A DNA stretch of 24,024 nt, taken from contig CAZONX010000025.1 in NCBI GenBank assembly GCA_964581295.1, positions 1-24,024 on the forward strand, given 5' to 3'. Positions 8,234 through 16,692 of this stretch are shown here, in pieces (the first letter of the stretch is position 1; every line of letters begins with the position of its first letter). The notes under the pieces are model-generated. The model saw nothing but the letters and a program-made list of their open reading frames with translations, was not told where the DNA came from and did no database searches. Position numbers and translations under genes: made by a program. The DNA is from JAHEEL01 sp964581295. GTDB lineage: Bacteria > Actinomycetota > Acidimicrobiia > Spongiisociales > UBA5794.

Positions 8234-9351
8234 GATGCCGCTCCCCTCGATCGCAGCTCATCGATCTGCGCCGGATCCAAGCCGAGCGCGGTCAGGATCT
8301 CGTATGTGTCGGCGCCGGGCGCTGGGTTCGGCCCGAGGTCCCGCGGGTCGTTGGATCCGATACGTGGTGTAGCACTCGGGAGCCGCCGGTCATCGCGTTG
8401 ATCGAAAACGGTCCGCGCGACATTCTGCGGGTGATCGGGCGCCTCCGACAGCGACAACACTGGTGTCACACAGGCGTCGGTCCCCTCGAACTTCACCATC
8501 CACTCCGCCTGCGTCCTGGTCGAGAATGCCTCGGAAAACCGCCTTCGAAGCTCCGGCCATCCCGCTCGGTCGTATTGCGCTGGCAGAGCCGCAGAATCGA
8601 GGCCCAGTCCATCGAGCAGCCGCGCGTAGAAATGGGGTTCGAGTGGTCCGACCGCCATCCACCGGCGGTCACGGGTCTCGTAGGTGGTGTAGAACGGCGC
8701 GTACCCGTCGAGGATGTTGGCGTCCCGATGATCGTCCCAGACGCCGCTGCCTGCCATCTCGTAGAACGGCGCCATCAATGCAGCCGCGCCGTCGAGGATG
8801 GCTGCGTTGACGACAGTCCCTCCAGACCGATGTCGATCTGAGAAGGCAGCCAGCACTCCGGCGACAAGGAACATCGCCCCTCCACCGTCACCGACCAGAT
8901 TGAGTGGCGGTGCGATCCGACCGGCGTCTCCAACGGCATGGAGCGCGCCACTCAGCCCCGTGTAGTTGATGTCGTGCCCTGCCATCGCCGCATACGGCCC
9001 GTCGGGACCCCATCCCGTCATCCGCCCGTAGATCAGCGCCGGATTCGTGGCAAGGCACGCCTCTGGACCGATTCCGAGGCGTTCCATCACCCCGGGCCGG
9101 AAGCCCTCGAGAAGGATGTCGGAGTGGCCGACCAGGCGGAGCGCCGCGTCGACGGCCTCTGGTTGTTTCAGGTCGAGAGCGATCGACCGTTTGCCGCGCC
9201 CAACGGCGCCAACCATCGGATCGGGAATCGCAGGGCCGCCGGGACGATCGATCCGCATGACATCAGCACCGAGACCAGCGAGCACCATTCCGGCGAACGG
9301 TACCGGTCCGAGCCCAGCGAACTCGAGGACGGTGACGTCACTCAGCGACAT
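8230..9351 (-). CDS. Alpha-methylacyl-CoA racemase (CaiB/BaiF family III)
   Basis: A family III CoA-transferase-fold enzyme of 373 residues, best assigned as an alpha-methylacyl-CoA racemase, which interconverts 2R- and 2S-methylacyl-CoA esters before beta-oxidation of branched lipids or sterol side chains. All three catalytic residues known from mycobacterial MCR appear in context: His126 (GHDINYTGLSGAL), Asp155 (LNLVGDGGGAMF) and Glu238 (VGPLEPHFYARLL). The N-terminal LEFAGLGPVPFAGMVLAGLG and GRGKRSIALDLK blocks are also typical. ATG at 9351 fits the family start; no clear ribosome-binding site is seen. It lies 34 bp downstream of the peptidoglycan-binding lipoprotein gene on the same strand and overlaps the FlgM-like gene at its stop. 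A formyl- or succinyl-CoA transferase is less likely because these catalytic positions match racemases. Confidence 0.9.
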   Translation of the reverse strand: MSLSDVTVLEFAGLGPVPFAGMVLAGLGADVMRIDRPGGPAIPDPMVGAVGRGKRSIALDLKQPEAVDAALRLVGHSDILLEGFRPGVMERLGIGPEACLATNPALIYGRMTGWGPDGPYAAMAGHDINYTGLSGALHAVGDAGRIAPPLNLVGDGGGAMFLVAGVLAAFSDRHRSGGTVVNAAILDGAAALMAPFYEMAGSGVWDDHRDANILDGYAPFYTTYETRDRRWMAVGPLEPHFYARLLDGLGLDSAALPAQYDRAGWPELRRRFSEAFSTRTQAEWMVKFEGTDACVTPVLSLSEAPDHPQNVARTVFDQRDDRRLPSATPRIGSNDPRDLGPNPAPGADTYEILTALGLDPAQIDELRSRGAAS

Positions 9352-9385
9352 CGACGGATGGCGAGAAGCGAGAAGATGTCACAGG

Positions 9386-9964
9386 CTATGCGCGACCCAT
9401 CTGCTCCTCGAGACAGACATGGGTGTACGGGGTGAACCGGCCGTCGGCTTCCATGCCGCATTCTTCTTGGAGATTCTCGACGCCCTTCTGGGTCCCGCTC
9501 CCGTAGTCGCCGTCGGCGGGGCCCGGATAGAGCTTCAGTTCCATGAGGTCTTCCTGGATCGCCTCGACGACATCCGGATCGGCCTCGAGCGCATCGGCGA
9601 GCGCCTCGTAGGTTTCGGGTCCGTATGCACCGTCGGCGGTGATGCCGGCATCCGTCTGGAACGCGGTGATCGCCTCGACGGTCATCGGACCGATAATGCC
9701 GTCCGCCGCTCCTTCGAAGTAGCCGAGAGCGGTGAGCTCCAGCTGAATGGCGGAGGTCAGCAGCGTGGCACCGCCGAACGGCGAGGTCGTGGTGGTCGTC
9801 GACGAAGTGGTGGTTTCGGCCGGCACGGTGGTCGCCGCGGCGACGGTCGTTTGTGTCGGGAAGGTCGTCGATGTCGTCGTCGTTGTGTCGTCGCCGCTTG
9901 AACCGCAGGCGGCCAACACCAGCGCCAACACCGCCGCGAAGACAAAACCTCGTCGGTTGTTCAT
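9386..9964 (-). CDS. Lipoprotein with two peptidoglycan-binding (PG_binding_1) domains
   Basis: A secreted, membrane-anchored protein of 192 residues. A signal peptide ends in the lipobox LAAC (17-20, lipidated Cys20). A Thr-rich linker (about 26-60) follows and then two peptidoglycan-binding repeats. The first (about 68-125) has IQLELTALGYFEGAADGIIG and FQTDAGITADGAYG; the second (about 133-190) has IQEDLMELKLYPGPADGDYG and NLQEECGMEADGRFT. The second repeat carries two Cys (169 and 184) that could pair outside the cell. There is no catalytic domain, so it probably tethers membrane to wall or senses wall state (inference). ATG at 9964 has AAAGGGG about 8 nt upstream. It is divergent from the MFS exporter gene and may lead a transcript including the racemase and FlgM-like genes. 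Confidence 0.88.
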   Translation of the reverse strand: MNNRRGFVFAAVLALVLAACGSSGDDTTTTTSTTFPTQTTVAAATTVPAETTTSSTTTTTSPFGGATLLTSAIQLELTALGYFEGAADGIIGPMTVEAITAFQTDAGITADGAYGPETYEALADALEADPDVVEAIQEDLMELKLYPGPADGDYGSGTQKGVENLQEECGMEADGRFTPYTHVCLEEQMGRA

Positions 9965-10120
9965 CGGGTTGCCCCTTTCGCCGATGCCACTACTTCAGAC
10001 TGGAGGGTACACGCGGGCCGAGCCGCCGCGCACATCGATCAGCAGTCTCACAAGGGCACAACCAGCTTCGGCCGGCCTGCGACCGGCCAGAGCGGGGCCC
10101 TCCCCTACCCTTGCGCATCC
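9965..10120. promoter_or_regulatory. Divergent intergenic region with hairpin and putative -10 box
   Basis: This 156-bp gap separates the divergent lipoprotein and MFS genes and should hold both promoters. Two things can be seen: a 6-bp perfect inverted repeat GGCCGG (10070-10075) / CCGGCC (10083-10088) with a 7-nt spacer, and TACCCT (10106-10111) ending 9 nt before the MFS ATG, fitting a leaderless or near-leaderless transcript. The inverted repeat lies where a repressor of the exporter could bind, but in GC-rich DNA such short repeats also occur by chance. Confidence 0.35.
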
Positions 10121-11554
10121 ATGCCCGCCGTCACCGAGACACCGCCCGAGGGGGTCGACTACTCACGCAAGTGGTTCGTCCTGGGCGCGATCGCCATGGC
10201 CATCTTTCTCGGCACAATCGACGGCAGCATCGTCAACGTGGCACTCCCCACGCTCGCCGAGGAGTTCGATACCACGTTCAGCGTGACGCAATGGGTGGTG
10301 CTCGCCTATCTCTTGACGCAGGCCACGCTGACGCTTGGCTTCGGCCGGTTAGGCGACATGATCGGGAAGAAGCCGATCTTCACCACCGGCTTCACGGTCT
10401 TCACCATCGGCTCCGTGCTCGCCGGCGTCTCGCCGACGATCGGCTTTCTAATCGCGGCCCGGGTCGTCCAGGCGATCGGCGCCGCCATGATCTTCGCCCT
10501 CGGTTTCGCCATCACAACCGAAGCATTCCCGCCGTCGGAACGCGGCAAAGCCCTCGGCATCAATGGAACCACGGTGTCACTCGGCATCATGGCGGGTCCC
10601 ATCATCGGGGGCATGATTCTCGAGGCGACCGATTGGCGATGGATCTTCTTCGTCAACCTCCCGATCGGCATCATCGGCACCATCACGGCCATCAAATTCG
10701 TGCCGAACACGAAACCGAAAGGCGGACAGCGTTTCGACTTCGCCGGGGCGGGGGCGTTCTTCGTGGCGTTGCTCTCGCTCCTGCTGGCTCTCACCCTGGG
10801 CCAATCCGCAGGATTCAGCAGTCCGGGGATCCTGGCCGCATTCGCCACCTCGGCGATCGCGTTCAGAGCGTTCGTGTTCATCGAGCGCCATGTCGACGAA
10901 CCGATGCTGAATCTGGCTCTCTTCGAGAGCCGTGACCTCACCGTCAACCTCGCTACCGGCTTCGTGGCGTTCTTCGCTATCGGCGGTCTGCTCCTGCTCG
11001 TCCCGTTCTATCTGACCGACGTCCTCTTCCTCTCGCCGAGAGAGATCGGACTGGTGCTCGGGGCGATACCGGTGACGATGGGCATCGTCGCACCGATGTC
11101 GGGAACACTGTCGGACCGGGTCGGGTCGCGCCCGGTGACCGTGGCGGGCCTCGTTCTCATGACGGTTGCCTACGCAATCGCGGCGTTCTGGATCGAGAAC
11201 ACCACGACGTCGCTCGTCGTGATCATCGTCGGCCTCATCCTCGGGCTCGGCATGGGGATCTTCCAATCACCGAACAACTCCGCCATTCTCGGCTCGGTGT
11301 CCCACGACCAACTCGGAGTCACGTCGGGCATGCTGACGATCAACCGCACAACCGCGACCGTGACCGGGATCGCCGTGCTCGGAACGCTGTGGGCGACTCG
11401 CACGTCCGCCTACAGCGGAATCGGAGACGCCGCCGATGCCCCAGCCGCAGCGCAGGCGGCAGGTCTGGCCGACACCATGGTCGTGGCGACGGTCCTCGTG
11501 GGCTTGGCGCTGCTCCTCGGCGTGTGGGCCTGGCAGGCAAAGAGTCGGCCGTAG
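10121..11554 (+). CDS. MFS drug exporter, DHA2 (EmrB/QacA) family, 14 TMS
   Basis: An integral inner-membrane proton-drug antiporter of 477 residues, the length of 14-helix DHA2 proteins. Visible signatures: motif D1 GTIDGSIVNVALPTL (31-45), motif A GRLGDMIGKKP (75-85), and the antiporter motif C with the following WRW, GPIIGGMILEATDWRWIFF (159-177). A second motif-A-like segment, SGTLSDRVGSRP, begins the C-terminal half. The substrate cannot be read from the sequence; multidrug, antiseptic or lipid-like export are typical for the family. ATG at 10121 fits the family N-terminus (a short polar tail before TM1). No regulator gene of the TetR or MarR type adjoins it. Its stop is 21 nt from the convergent nucleoside hydrolase stop, and a small hairpin GGCGC/GCGCC (11554-11567) lies between them. 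Confidence 0.92.
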   Translation: MPAVTETPPEGVDYSRKWFVLGAIAMAIFLGTIDGSIVNVALPTLAEEFDTTFSVTQWVVLAYLLTQATLTLGFGRLGDMIGKKPIFTTGFTVFTIGSVLAGVSPTIGFLIAARVVQAIGAAMIFALGFAITTEAFPPSERGKALGINGTTVSLGIMAGPIIGGMILEATDWRWIFFVNLPIGIIGTITAIKFVPNTKPKGGQRFDFAGAGAFFVALLSLLLALTLGQSAGFSSPGILAAFATSAIAFRAFVFIERHVDEPMLNLALFESRDLTVNLATGFVAFFAIGGLLLLVPFYLTDVLFLSPREIGLVLGAIPVTMGIVAPMSGTLSDRVGSRPVTVAGLVLMTVAYAIAAFWIENTTTSLVVIIVGLILGLGMGIFQSPNNSAILGSVSHDQLGVTSGMLTINRTTATVTGIAVLGTLWATRTSAYSGIGDAADAPAAAQAAGLADTMVVATVLVGLALLLGVWAWQAKSRP

Positions 11555-11575
11555 GCGCGGCAGCGCCGTACGACA

Positions 11576-12511
11576 TCAGAGCCGGGCGATCGATGCGACC
11601 ACGAGATCGATGAACCCCGATCGGTTGACGTCGTCCATCACCATGGCATTCGGAGCCGAACCGGTAACTCCCCACCAGTCGACCACTGTCTGCCCTATCG
11701 TCAGCTCCGAATCCGTCTCGATGTCGACTCGACAGCGCTTCCCCGAGAAGAGCGAAGCGTCGATGAGATAGGCGATCACGCACGGATCGTGCAGCGGACC
11801 GCCGGGCATCCCGTACTTGTCGACATCATGCCGTTCGTAGAAATCGAGCATGCCGGCGACGGCTTGCGAGACCGGCGTCCCGATCTCGCGAATCCGGTCG
11901 AGGTCGTCGGGAAGTACGAGCGCTTTGTGCGTGACATCGAGTGGGAACATCGTGATTGGGGCACCCGAGTTGAAGACAATGGCCGCGGCATGCGGGTCGA
12001 CGTAGATATTGAACTCAGCAACCGGGGTGGTGTTGCCTCCGGCGAAGAAGCCTCCGCCCATGAGAACGATCTCACGGATCTTTGGAATGATCGTCGGTTC
12101 TCGAGCAATCGCGGAAGCGATATTCGTCAACGGGCCGACCGGGCACAGCGTCATGCCGCCGTCAGCCGCCGACAGACACGCTTCGATGATGAAGTCGACG
12201 GCCGGTTTCGATGACGCGTTCGTCACTGGCTGCGGCAGATCGGCACCGTCGATCCCGGTCGGACCATGCACGTATTCGGCCGTGTAGAGATCGCGTTCAA
12301 GCGGCCCGTCGGCGCCGGCATAGACCACGATGTCGGTTCGCCCAACGAGTTCGCAGAGCTTCAGAGAGTTCGTCGTGACGAGCGGCTGTGGAACGTTGCC
12401 GGCAACGGTCGTGATGCCGACCACCTCGAGCTCGCGGGCGGCGAGTGCCACCAGGATCGCGACCGCATCGTCTTGCCCGGGATCAGTATCGATGATGATG
12501 GGACGCGCCAT
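11576..12511 (-). CDS. Inosine/uridine-preferring nucleoside hydrolase
   Basis: A cytoplasmic (deoxy)ribonucleoside hydrolase that splits the N-glycosidic bond to free base and ribose. The 311 residues match the family length. The Ca2+/catalytic motif DTDPGQDDA (8-16) holds Asp8, Asp10, Asp14 and Asp15. Also present are EFNIYVDPHAA (166-176), MGGGFFAGGN (151-160), and His241-Asp242 in PLHDPC, the leaving-group acid and metal ligand positions of IU-type enzymes. The exact nucleoside preference is not readable. It is the last gene of a four-gene minus-strand operon, 12 nt after the ribokinase stop, so its product ribose would feed directly into the kinase. ATG at 12511 gives the standard MARPIIIDTDPG start. 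Confidence 0.93.
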   Translation of the reverse strand: MARPIIIDTDPGQDDAVAILVALAARELEVVGITTVAGNVPQPLVTTNSLKLCELVGRTDIVVYAGADGPLERDLYTAEYVHGPTGIDGADLPQPVTNASSKPAVDFIIEACLSAADGGMTLCPVGPLTNIASAIAREPTIIPKIREIVLMGGGFFAGGNTTPVAEFNIYVDPHAAAIVFNSGAPITMFPLDVTHKALVLPDDLDRIREIGTPVSQAVAGMLDFYERHDVDKYGMPGGPLHDPCVIAYLIDASLFSGKRCRVDIETDSELTIGQTVVDWWGVTGSAPNAMVMDDVNRSGFIDLVVASIARL

Positions 12512-12523
12512 GGTGAAATGAGC

Positions 12524-13417
12524 CTACCCAGCGAGACCCTCGTTGTGGCTGCGCAGCACGCCGTCGAGCTCCGGCCGGGTTGGCATCCCGGATCGTGCCC
12601 CGATCGCCGTGACGGCGAGCGAGCCCGCCACGACGGCGCGGCGCACGGAGTCTTCGAGCGAGCGGCCCTCGGCCAAACCGACGGCGACGGCTCCACAGAA
12701 GGTATCTCCCGCCCCCGTGGTGTCAACTGGAGTGACGAGCGGCGACGGCATTGACTCTTCGGACTGTGAGCGAACGACCGTCGCACCGTCCGCACCGAGG
12801 GTCACGACGGTGACCGGAACTGGGAGTTCCCGCGCCGAGAGCGGGTCGTCGGATCCGGTGAGCGCCTCAAGTTCGCCGCGGTTCACGACGAGCACGTCGG
12901 TTGCCGCAAGCAGCGCATCGGGGAGCACCGCGGCCGGTGCCGCGTTGAGCACCACGATCCCTTGCGACGCCTCAGCAGCAGCCACCACCGCCGGGAGAGG
13001 GATCTCGAGCTGGAGAAGCGTGACGGTCGCCGCCATGAGAATGGCCGAGGCCGCGTCCACGTCAGTCGGGCTCACCCGCCCGTTCGCCCCAGGACTGACG
13101 ACGATGGAGTTCTCTCCAGCATCGTCGACCGTGATGATCGCCAATCCGCTCGGCGCGTCTGGATCGACCGTGAGGTGGCTGGCGTCGACCCCCTCTCGAG
13201 CGAACTCGGTAGCGAGTGTGGAACCCGCTTCGTCTGCGCCGACGCGCCCGACGAACGACACATTCCCACCGAGACGAGAGGCCGCGACAGCTTGGTTCGC
13301 GCCCTTTCCGCCAGGCATGGTCTCGTGCCCAGAGCCGAGCACCGTCTCACCGGGAACCGGATGGTGAGCGACACGCGCCACAAGGTCGCTGTTCACCGAA
13401 CCGATGACTGCGATCAC
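12524..13417 (-). CDS. rbsK: Ribokinase (PfkB family)
   Basis: Phosphorylates D-ribose to ribose 5-phosphate with ATP in the cytoplasm; 297 residues, as usual. PfkB signature 1 is seen as GGKGANQAVAASRLG (36-50) after the N-terminal GSVNSDLV (6-13). Signature 2 is DTTGAGDTFCGA (231-242), with the catalytic Asp237 in GAGD. VVNRGELEALTG (176-187) is also typical. GTG at 13417 overlaps the stop of the sugar dehydrogenase gene as GTGA, so translation is probably coupled. The gene sits directly before the nucleoside hydrolase, pairing ribose release with ribose phosphorylation. A different PfkB sugar kinase is possible, but the residue pattern and neighbour favour ribokinase. Confidence 0.9.
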   Translation of the reverse strand: MIAVIGSVNSDLVARVAHHPVPGETVLGSGHETMPGGKGANQAVAASRLGGNVSFVGRVGADEAGSTLATEFAREGVDASHLTVDPDAPSGLAIITVDDAGENSIVVSPGANGRVSPTDVDAASAILMAATVTLLQLEIPLPAVVAAAEASQGIVVLNAAPAAVLPDALLAATDVLVVNRGELEALTGSDDPLSARELPVPVTVVTLGADGATVVRSQSEESMPSPLVTPVDTTGAGDTFCGAVAVGLAEGRSLEDSVRRAVVAGSLAVTAIGARSGMPTRPELDGVLRSHNEGLAG

Positions 13418-14673
13418 TGCTGGCCCTCCACAATCCGATACACCGTTCCCCCGGCCGACACAACATAGACCTCACCAGACTCGTCGCTGCCGAACGACGC
13501 CACCTGAGCGACCGTTCCGGTGCCGTCGGTCCAATCGTGGATGACGCCGTCGGGGCCGATGGACCGGATGAACCCGGAGCACCAGTCGGAGAAGAAGTAG
13601 TGCCCGTCGAGCTGAGGAATCGCCGCTCCCCGATAGACATACCCGCCGGTGACCGAGCAACCCTCGTCATGTCCGTATTCGTGGATCGGAGGCACCGCGA
13701 GGTCGCCGTCGACGGTCCCTGTGTCGTCGCAGGGACCGTCGAAGCACGCGGTGCCCTCGTACACCGGCCACCCGAAATTGAGTCCGACGTCGTCCGACGA
13801 GACGCTGTTGATCTCTTCGACGTCGCCCTGCCCCACGTCTCCAATCCAGAGTTGATCCCCGTCGAACGAGAATCTCCATGGGTTCCTCAGGCCGATGGCC
13901 CAGATCTCAGGGGCAGCGAACGCTTGAGCATCTGCGGCGCCGTACGGCTCGAGGCCGGGACCGACGCGGATGCGCAGCAACGAGCCAAGCAGCGTGTCAT
14001 CACGCTGGCCGTTGCCGAACTTGTCGTTCGAGCCGCCGCCGTCGCCCATGCCGATCCAGAGGTCCCCGGCGGGTCCGAATGCGATCATGCCGCCGTTGTG
14101 GTTCCCTGCAGGCTGCGGAATCAGCAGGATCACGCGTTCGGAATCCGGGTCAGCGACGAGCGGTTCACCGCTGGCGGTGAACTCGGATACAACGGTCGCG
14201 CCGTCGCTGGCTCGGGTGTAGTCGACGTAGAAGACGCTCGGGTATTCCGGATGGAAGGCCAGGCCGAGCAGTCCGCGTTCACCTCCGAAATCGACCCGCG
14301 CGCGAATATCAAGCATCACGGTGGGTTCCTCGCCGGGCGCGATGCTCCAGATGCGGCCCGGTTGGTCGACGATGTAGCCGCGGCCATCGTGCTCGGTGAA
14401 GAACACCGGTTGTTCGACGCCCTCGGCCACCACCTCGAGTGCGAGTGTGGTGGCATCGAGCCCCAAGGTCGTCGAGACGGCGTCTGTGGTTGTTGTGGTG
14501 GTCAAATCCGTGCTCTCGGTGCCGTCGGCTGTGGTCACGGCCGTCGTCGACGTCGCCGTCGCCGTCGCCGTCGCGGGCAGTGTCGTCGCGGGAACCGTCG
14601 CCGGGGTCGTTTCTGAGCTGCAGGCCGCTGCCACCAGGGCCACAGCCACCGCCACGAGCAATCGAGTCTGCAT
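13414..14673 (-). CDS. Lipoprotein PQQ-type glucose/sorbosone dehydrogenase (GSDH)
   Basis: An exported, lipid-anchored beta-propeller sugar dehydrogenase of 419 residues. The signal peptide ends in lipobox VAAAC (14-18). A long Thr/Ala-rich linker (about 20-70) follows, then the GSDH propeller: GERGLLGLAFHPEY (131-144), PAGNHNGGMIAFGPAG (188-203), WIGMGDGGGSNDKFG (206-220), GLRNPWRFSF (261-270), LWIGDVGQ (275-282) and FGWPVYEG (300-307). His141 and Arg263 sit at the positions equivalent to the catalytic His and a PQQ-site Arg of soluble glucose dehydrogenase (family inference). It should oxidise an aldose outside the membrane if PQQ is available; no pqq genes are in view. It starts 2 nt after the UMF1 transporter stop and overlaps the ribokinase start. 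The linker is encoded by a short GTCGCC-type microsatellite near 14545-14580. Confidence 0.9.
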   Translation of the reverse strand: MQTRLLVAVAVALVAAACSSETTPATVPATTLPATATATATSTTAVTTADGTESTDLTTTTTTDAVSTTLGLDATTLALEVVAEGVEQPVFFTEHDGRGYIVDQPGRIWSIAPGEEPTVMLDIRARVDFGGERGLLGLAFHPEYPSVFYVDYTRASDGATVVSEFTASGEPLVADPDSERVILLIPQPAGNHNGGMIAFGPAGDLWIGMGDGGGSNDKFGNGQRDDTLLGSLLRIRVGPGLEPYGAADAQAFAAPEIWAIGLRNPWRFSFDGDQLWIGDVGQGDVEEINSVSSDDVGLNFGWPVYEGTACFDGPCDDTGTVDGDLAVPPIHEYGHDEGCSVTGGYVYRGAAIPQLDGHYFFSDWCSGFIRSIGPDGVIHDWTDGTGTVAQVASFGSDESGEVYVVSAGGTVYRIVEGQQ

Positions 14674-14675
14674 AA

Positions 14676-16661
14676 TCAGTCGGCCTCGACGATGCCGGCG
14701 GCAGCAGCAGCCGCGTCGGCCTCGCGAGCCACTCTGCGTCCCTCCGTCTCATCGACGCGAGTCAGCAGGTAGATGCCGAGAGCGAAGAAGACGATCAGAC
14801 CGAGGACCGCGGGTCGGGACGATCCGAACACGGCGACGGCTGCAGTGAACAAGAGCGGTCCGACAATGGCGGAGAACTTCGACATCACCGAGAAGAACCC
14901 GAAGAACTCGCCCGAGAGCGCCTTCGGCGACATCGACGCGTAGAGGCTCCTGCTCAGGCCCTGGGAACCGCCTTGCACCACGGCAACCATGAACGCTAGG
15001 AACCAGAACTCGATGACGCTGTCGAGTACGAAACCCCACACGGCAATCGCGGCGTAGACCGTGAGCGCCAGCATGATCGTGCGCTTGGTCGTCATTTGGT
15101 CGGCGAGTCTCGAGAACAGCGGTCGTCCGGCGATGGCTGCGAACCCGAGGCCGATCAGTTCGACGATGAGCAGCAGACCGAGAATCGTGGCGAGGCTGCT
15201 GGTGCGCGGTGGTGGGAGGACGGTCGCCTCGCCGATTGCTATCACCGTGCCGGTCGAGGCATCGTCTGCCTCGCCGGTGTTGACGATCTCGAGGAGATGC
15301 TGGCCTGCGCTATCGGCGGCGATGTCGATGTCGACGCCGTCGTGAACGGCAAGGTTGTAGCCGTCGATGACGAATGGCTCGTTGTCGCCGTCACTCGACG
15401 AGTCGTCGATCACCACGCTCCCATCGATGAGGACCGCCCACATTCCGCGGTCGGGGCCCTCGCTGTAGCGAACGCGAACGCCCGTCCCGTTATAGGACAG
15501 CGCGTACGTCGCCCTGGGATCGGCGGCTGAGGCGTACTCCTCTCCGACCGCCCATGAGCCTACGAGTACGACGCCCGGAGCATCGATGGCGTAATCGCCT
15601 TCGCCGACGGCGCCCGCGGAGTCTTCGTAGGCCGGCGGTCGGGTTCCGGTCACGTCGCCATCGAGCACATACCGTCCACCGATCCCGACCAACGGGAGCA
15701 TCACGAGATTCCAGATGACGAACGCGAGATAGAACGCTCGCTTCGTTTCCAACTTGTAGGGAATCTTCCCGAACGCGATTGAGAACGGGATACCGACGAA
15801 CTGCACGAGCAGGATCGCGGCGATTAATTCGATCGATCCGAATCCGAGTTCGGCGCCATAGATCACCGCCACACCGATGATCGTGCCGATGCCGTCGTTG
15901 TAGATGAGGAATGCGATGAGGTACTTCAGAAGCTCGCGGTAGCTGCGGAGATGGGCGAATGTGTCGCCGAGTCGCTTGAACGTGACAGAGAGCAGCCCTC
16001 CCGGCTCGGTCGAGATCGCAGCCGGCGGCTCCGGGACGCGGCGCATGATCGGAATCGAGAACACCACCCACCAGATGCCAACGGTGATGAATGAGAGTCG
16101 CGTGCCGAGGGAATCGCCGAGAGCGAAGATCATGGCGATGTTGATGGCAAGCAGGATGCCACCGCCGAGGTAGCCGACCGCGTAGCCCATCGTCGAGACA
16201 CGGTCGATGTCTTCCTCGCGCGCCACGTGCGGCAGCAGCGCGTCGTAGAAGACATTCCCGGCAGCGAAACCGATACGAGCGACGATGAACGCCAGCGAGG
16301 CAATCAGCCAGTCTCCGGTTCCCACGAAGACCAGCAGCGACACGCCGACGGCACCGACGACCACCGCCGCCGCCAGCATCTTCTTCTTCCCCCGCTTGAG
16401 GTCGGAGATGGTCCCGAGTACGGGGGCCAGGACTGCGACAACGATGAGCGAGATCGAGAGCGTCGCCGTCCAGTAGGCGGTGGCCTGGGCAGCGGAGCCG
16501 AGGGTGCGGCCCGCGACCTGGCTGTAGTAGACCGGCAGCACTGCCGCCAAGATCGTCGTCGCAAACGCCGAGTTCGCCCAGTCGTAGAGCGTCCACGCTC
16601 GCACACGCTTTCGATACTCGCGATCTGCGACCGCGCCGTACTCGTTGATGGAGTCACCCAC
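14676..16661 (-). CDS. UMF1/Atg22-like MFS transporter with inserted extracytoplasmic domain
   Basis: A 661-residue membrane protein starting at GTG 16661, with GGAGG about 8 nt upstream. The N-terminal half is a standard UMF1 (vacuole effluxer Atg22-like) MFS: AWTLYDWANSAFATTILAAV (22-41), SDLKRGKKK (86-94) and FYDALLPHVAREEDIDRVS (138-156). Ordinary members have about 430-460 residues. The excess comes from residues about 330-488, a hydrophilic beta-rich segment (YALSYNGTGVRVRYSEGPDR at 386-405, GMWAVLIDGSVVIDD at 406-420, GQHLLEIVNTGE at 453-464) resembling carbohydrate-binding-like beta-sandwiches. It is flanked by two similar helix-motif units, FGKIPYKLETKR (297-308) and FSRLADQMTTKR (516-527), suggesting an internal duplication. 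Predicted topology places the insert outside the membrane, with 14 helices in total. It is the first gene of the sugar/nucleoside operon, so sugar or nucleoside transport is a fair inference. UMF1 substrates in bacteria are unknown. Confidence 0.88.
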   Translation of the reverse strand: MGDSINEYGAVADREYRKRVRAWTLYDWANSAFATTILAAVLPVYYSQVAGRTLGSAAQATAYWTATLSISLIVVAVLAPVLGTISDLKRGKKKMLAAAVVVGAVGVSLLVFVGTGDWLIASLAFIVARIGFAAGNVFYDALLPHVAREEDIDRVSTMGYAVGYLGGGILLAINIAMIFALGDSLGTRLSFITVGIWWVVFSIPIMRRVPEPPAAISTEPGGLLSVTFKRLGDTFAHLRSYRELLKYLIAFLIYNDGIGTIIGVAVIYGAELGFGSIELIAAILLVQFVGIPFSIAFGKIPYKLETKRAFYLAFVIWNLVMLPLVGIGGRYVLDGDVTGTRPPAYEDSAGAVGEGDYAIDAPGVVLVGSWAVGEEYASAADPRATYALSYNGTGVRVRYSEGPDRGMWAVLIDGSVVIDDSSSDGDNEPFVIDGYNLAVHDGVDIDIAADSAGQHLLEIVNTGEADDASTGTVIAIGEATVLPPPRTSSLATILGLLLIVELIGLGFAAIAGRPLFSRLADQMTTKRTIMLALTVYAAIAVWGFVLDSVIEFWFLAFMVAVVQGGSQGLSRSLYASMSPKALSGEFFGFFSVMSKFSAIVGPLLFTAAVAVFGSSRPAVLGLIVFFALGIYLLTRVDETEGRRVAREADAAAAAAGIVEAD

Positions 16662-16692
16662 GTGCGATCCTCCCTCGCGTCCCCCCTCGAGG

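Noticed and set aside
7854..8261. 135-codon minus-strand frame over the end of the DUF368 gene
   Set aside because: No motif; the overlapping 52-codon frame starting at 8233 has a GTGA coupled start and the FlgM-like pattern instead.
9853..10935. Plus-strand 360-codon frame overlapping the MFS gene
   Set aside because: Arg/His-rich shadow; the 10121 frame has DHA2 motifs and regular membrane helices.
14545..14580. GTCGCC tandem units as a possible CRISPR or regulatory repeat
   Set aside because: A simple microsatellite coding for the Thr/Ala linker of the sugar dehydrogenase lipoprotein; there are no spacers.
13537..14616. Plus-strand frame antisense to the sugar dehydrogenase
   Set aside because: Ends in a poly-Arg run produced by the GTCGCC microsatellite read on the other strand; no family signature.
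15490..16596. Minus-strand 368-codon frame inside the UMF1 transporter gene
   Set aside because: Same strand but other frame; Arg/His-rich without hydrophobic segments, while the UMF1 frame has full transporter motifs.
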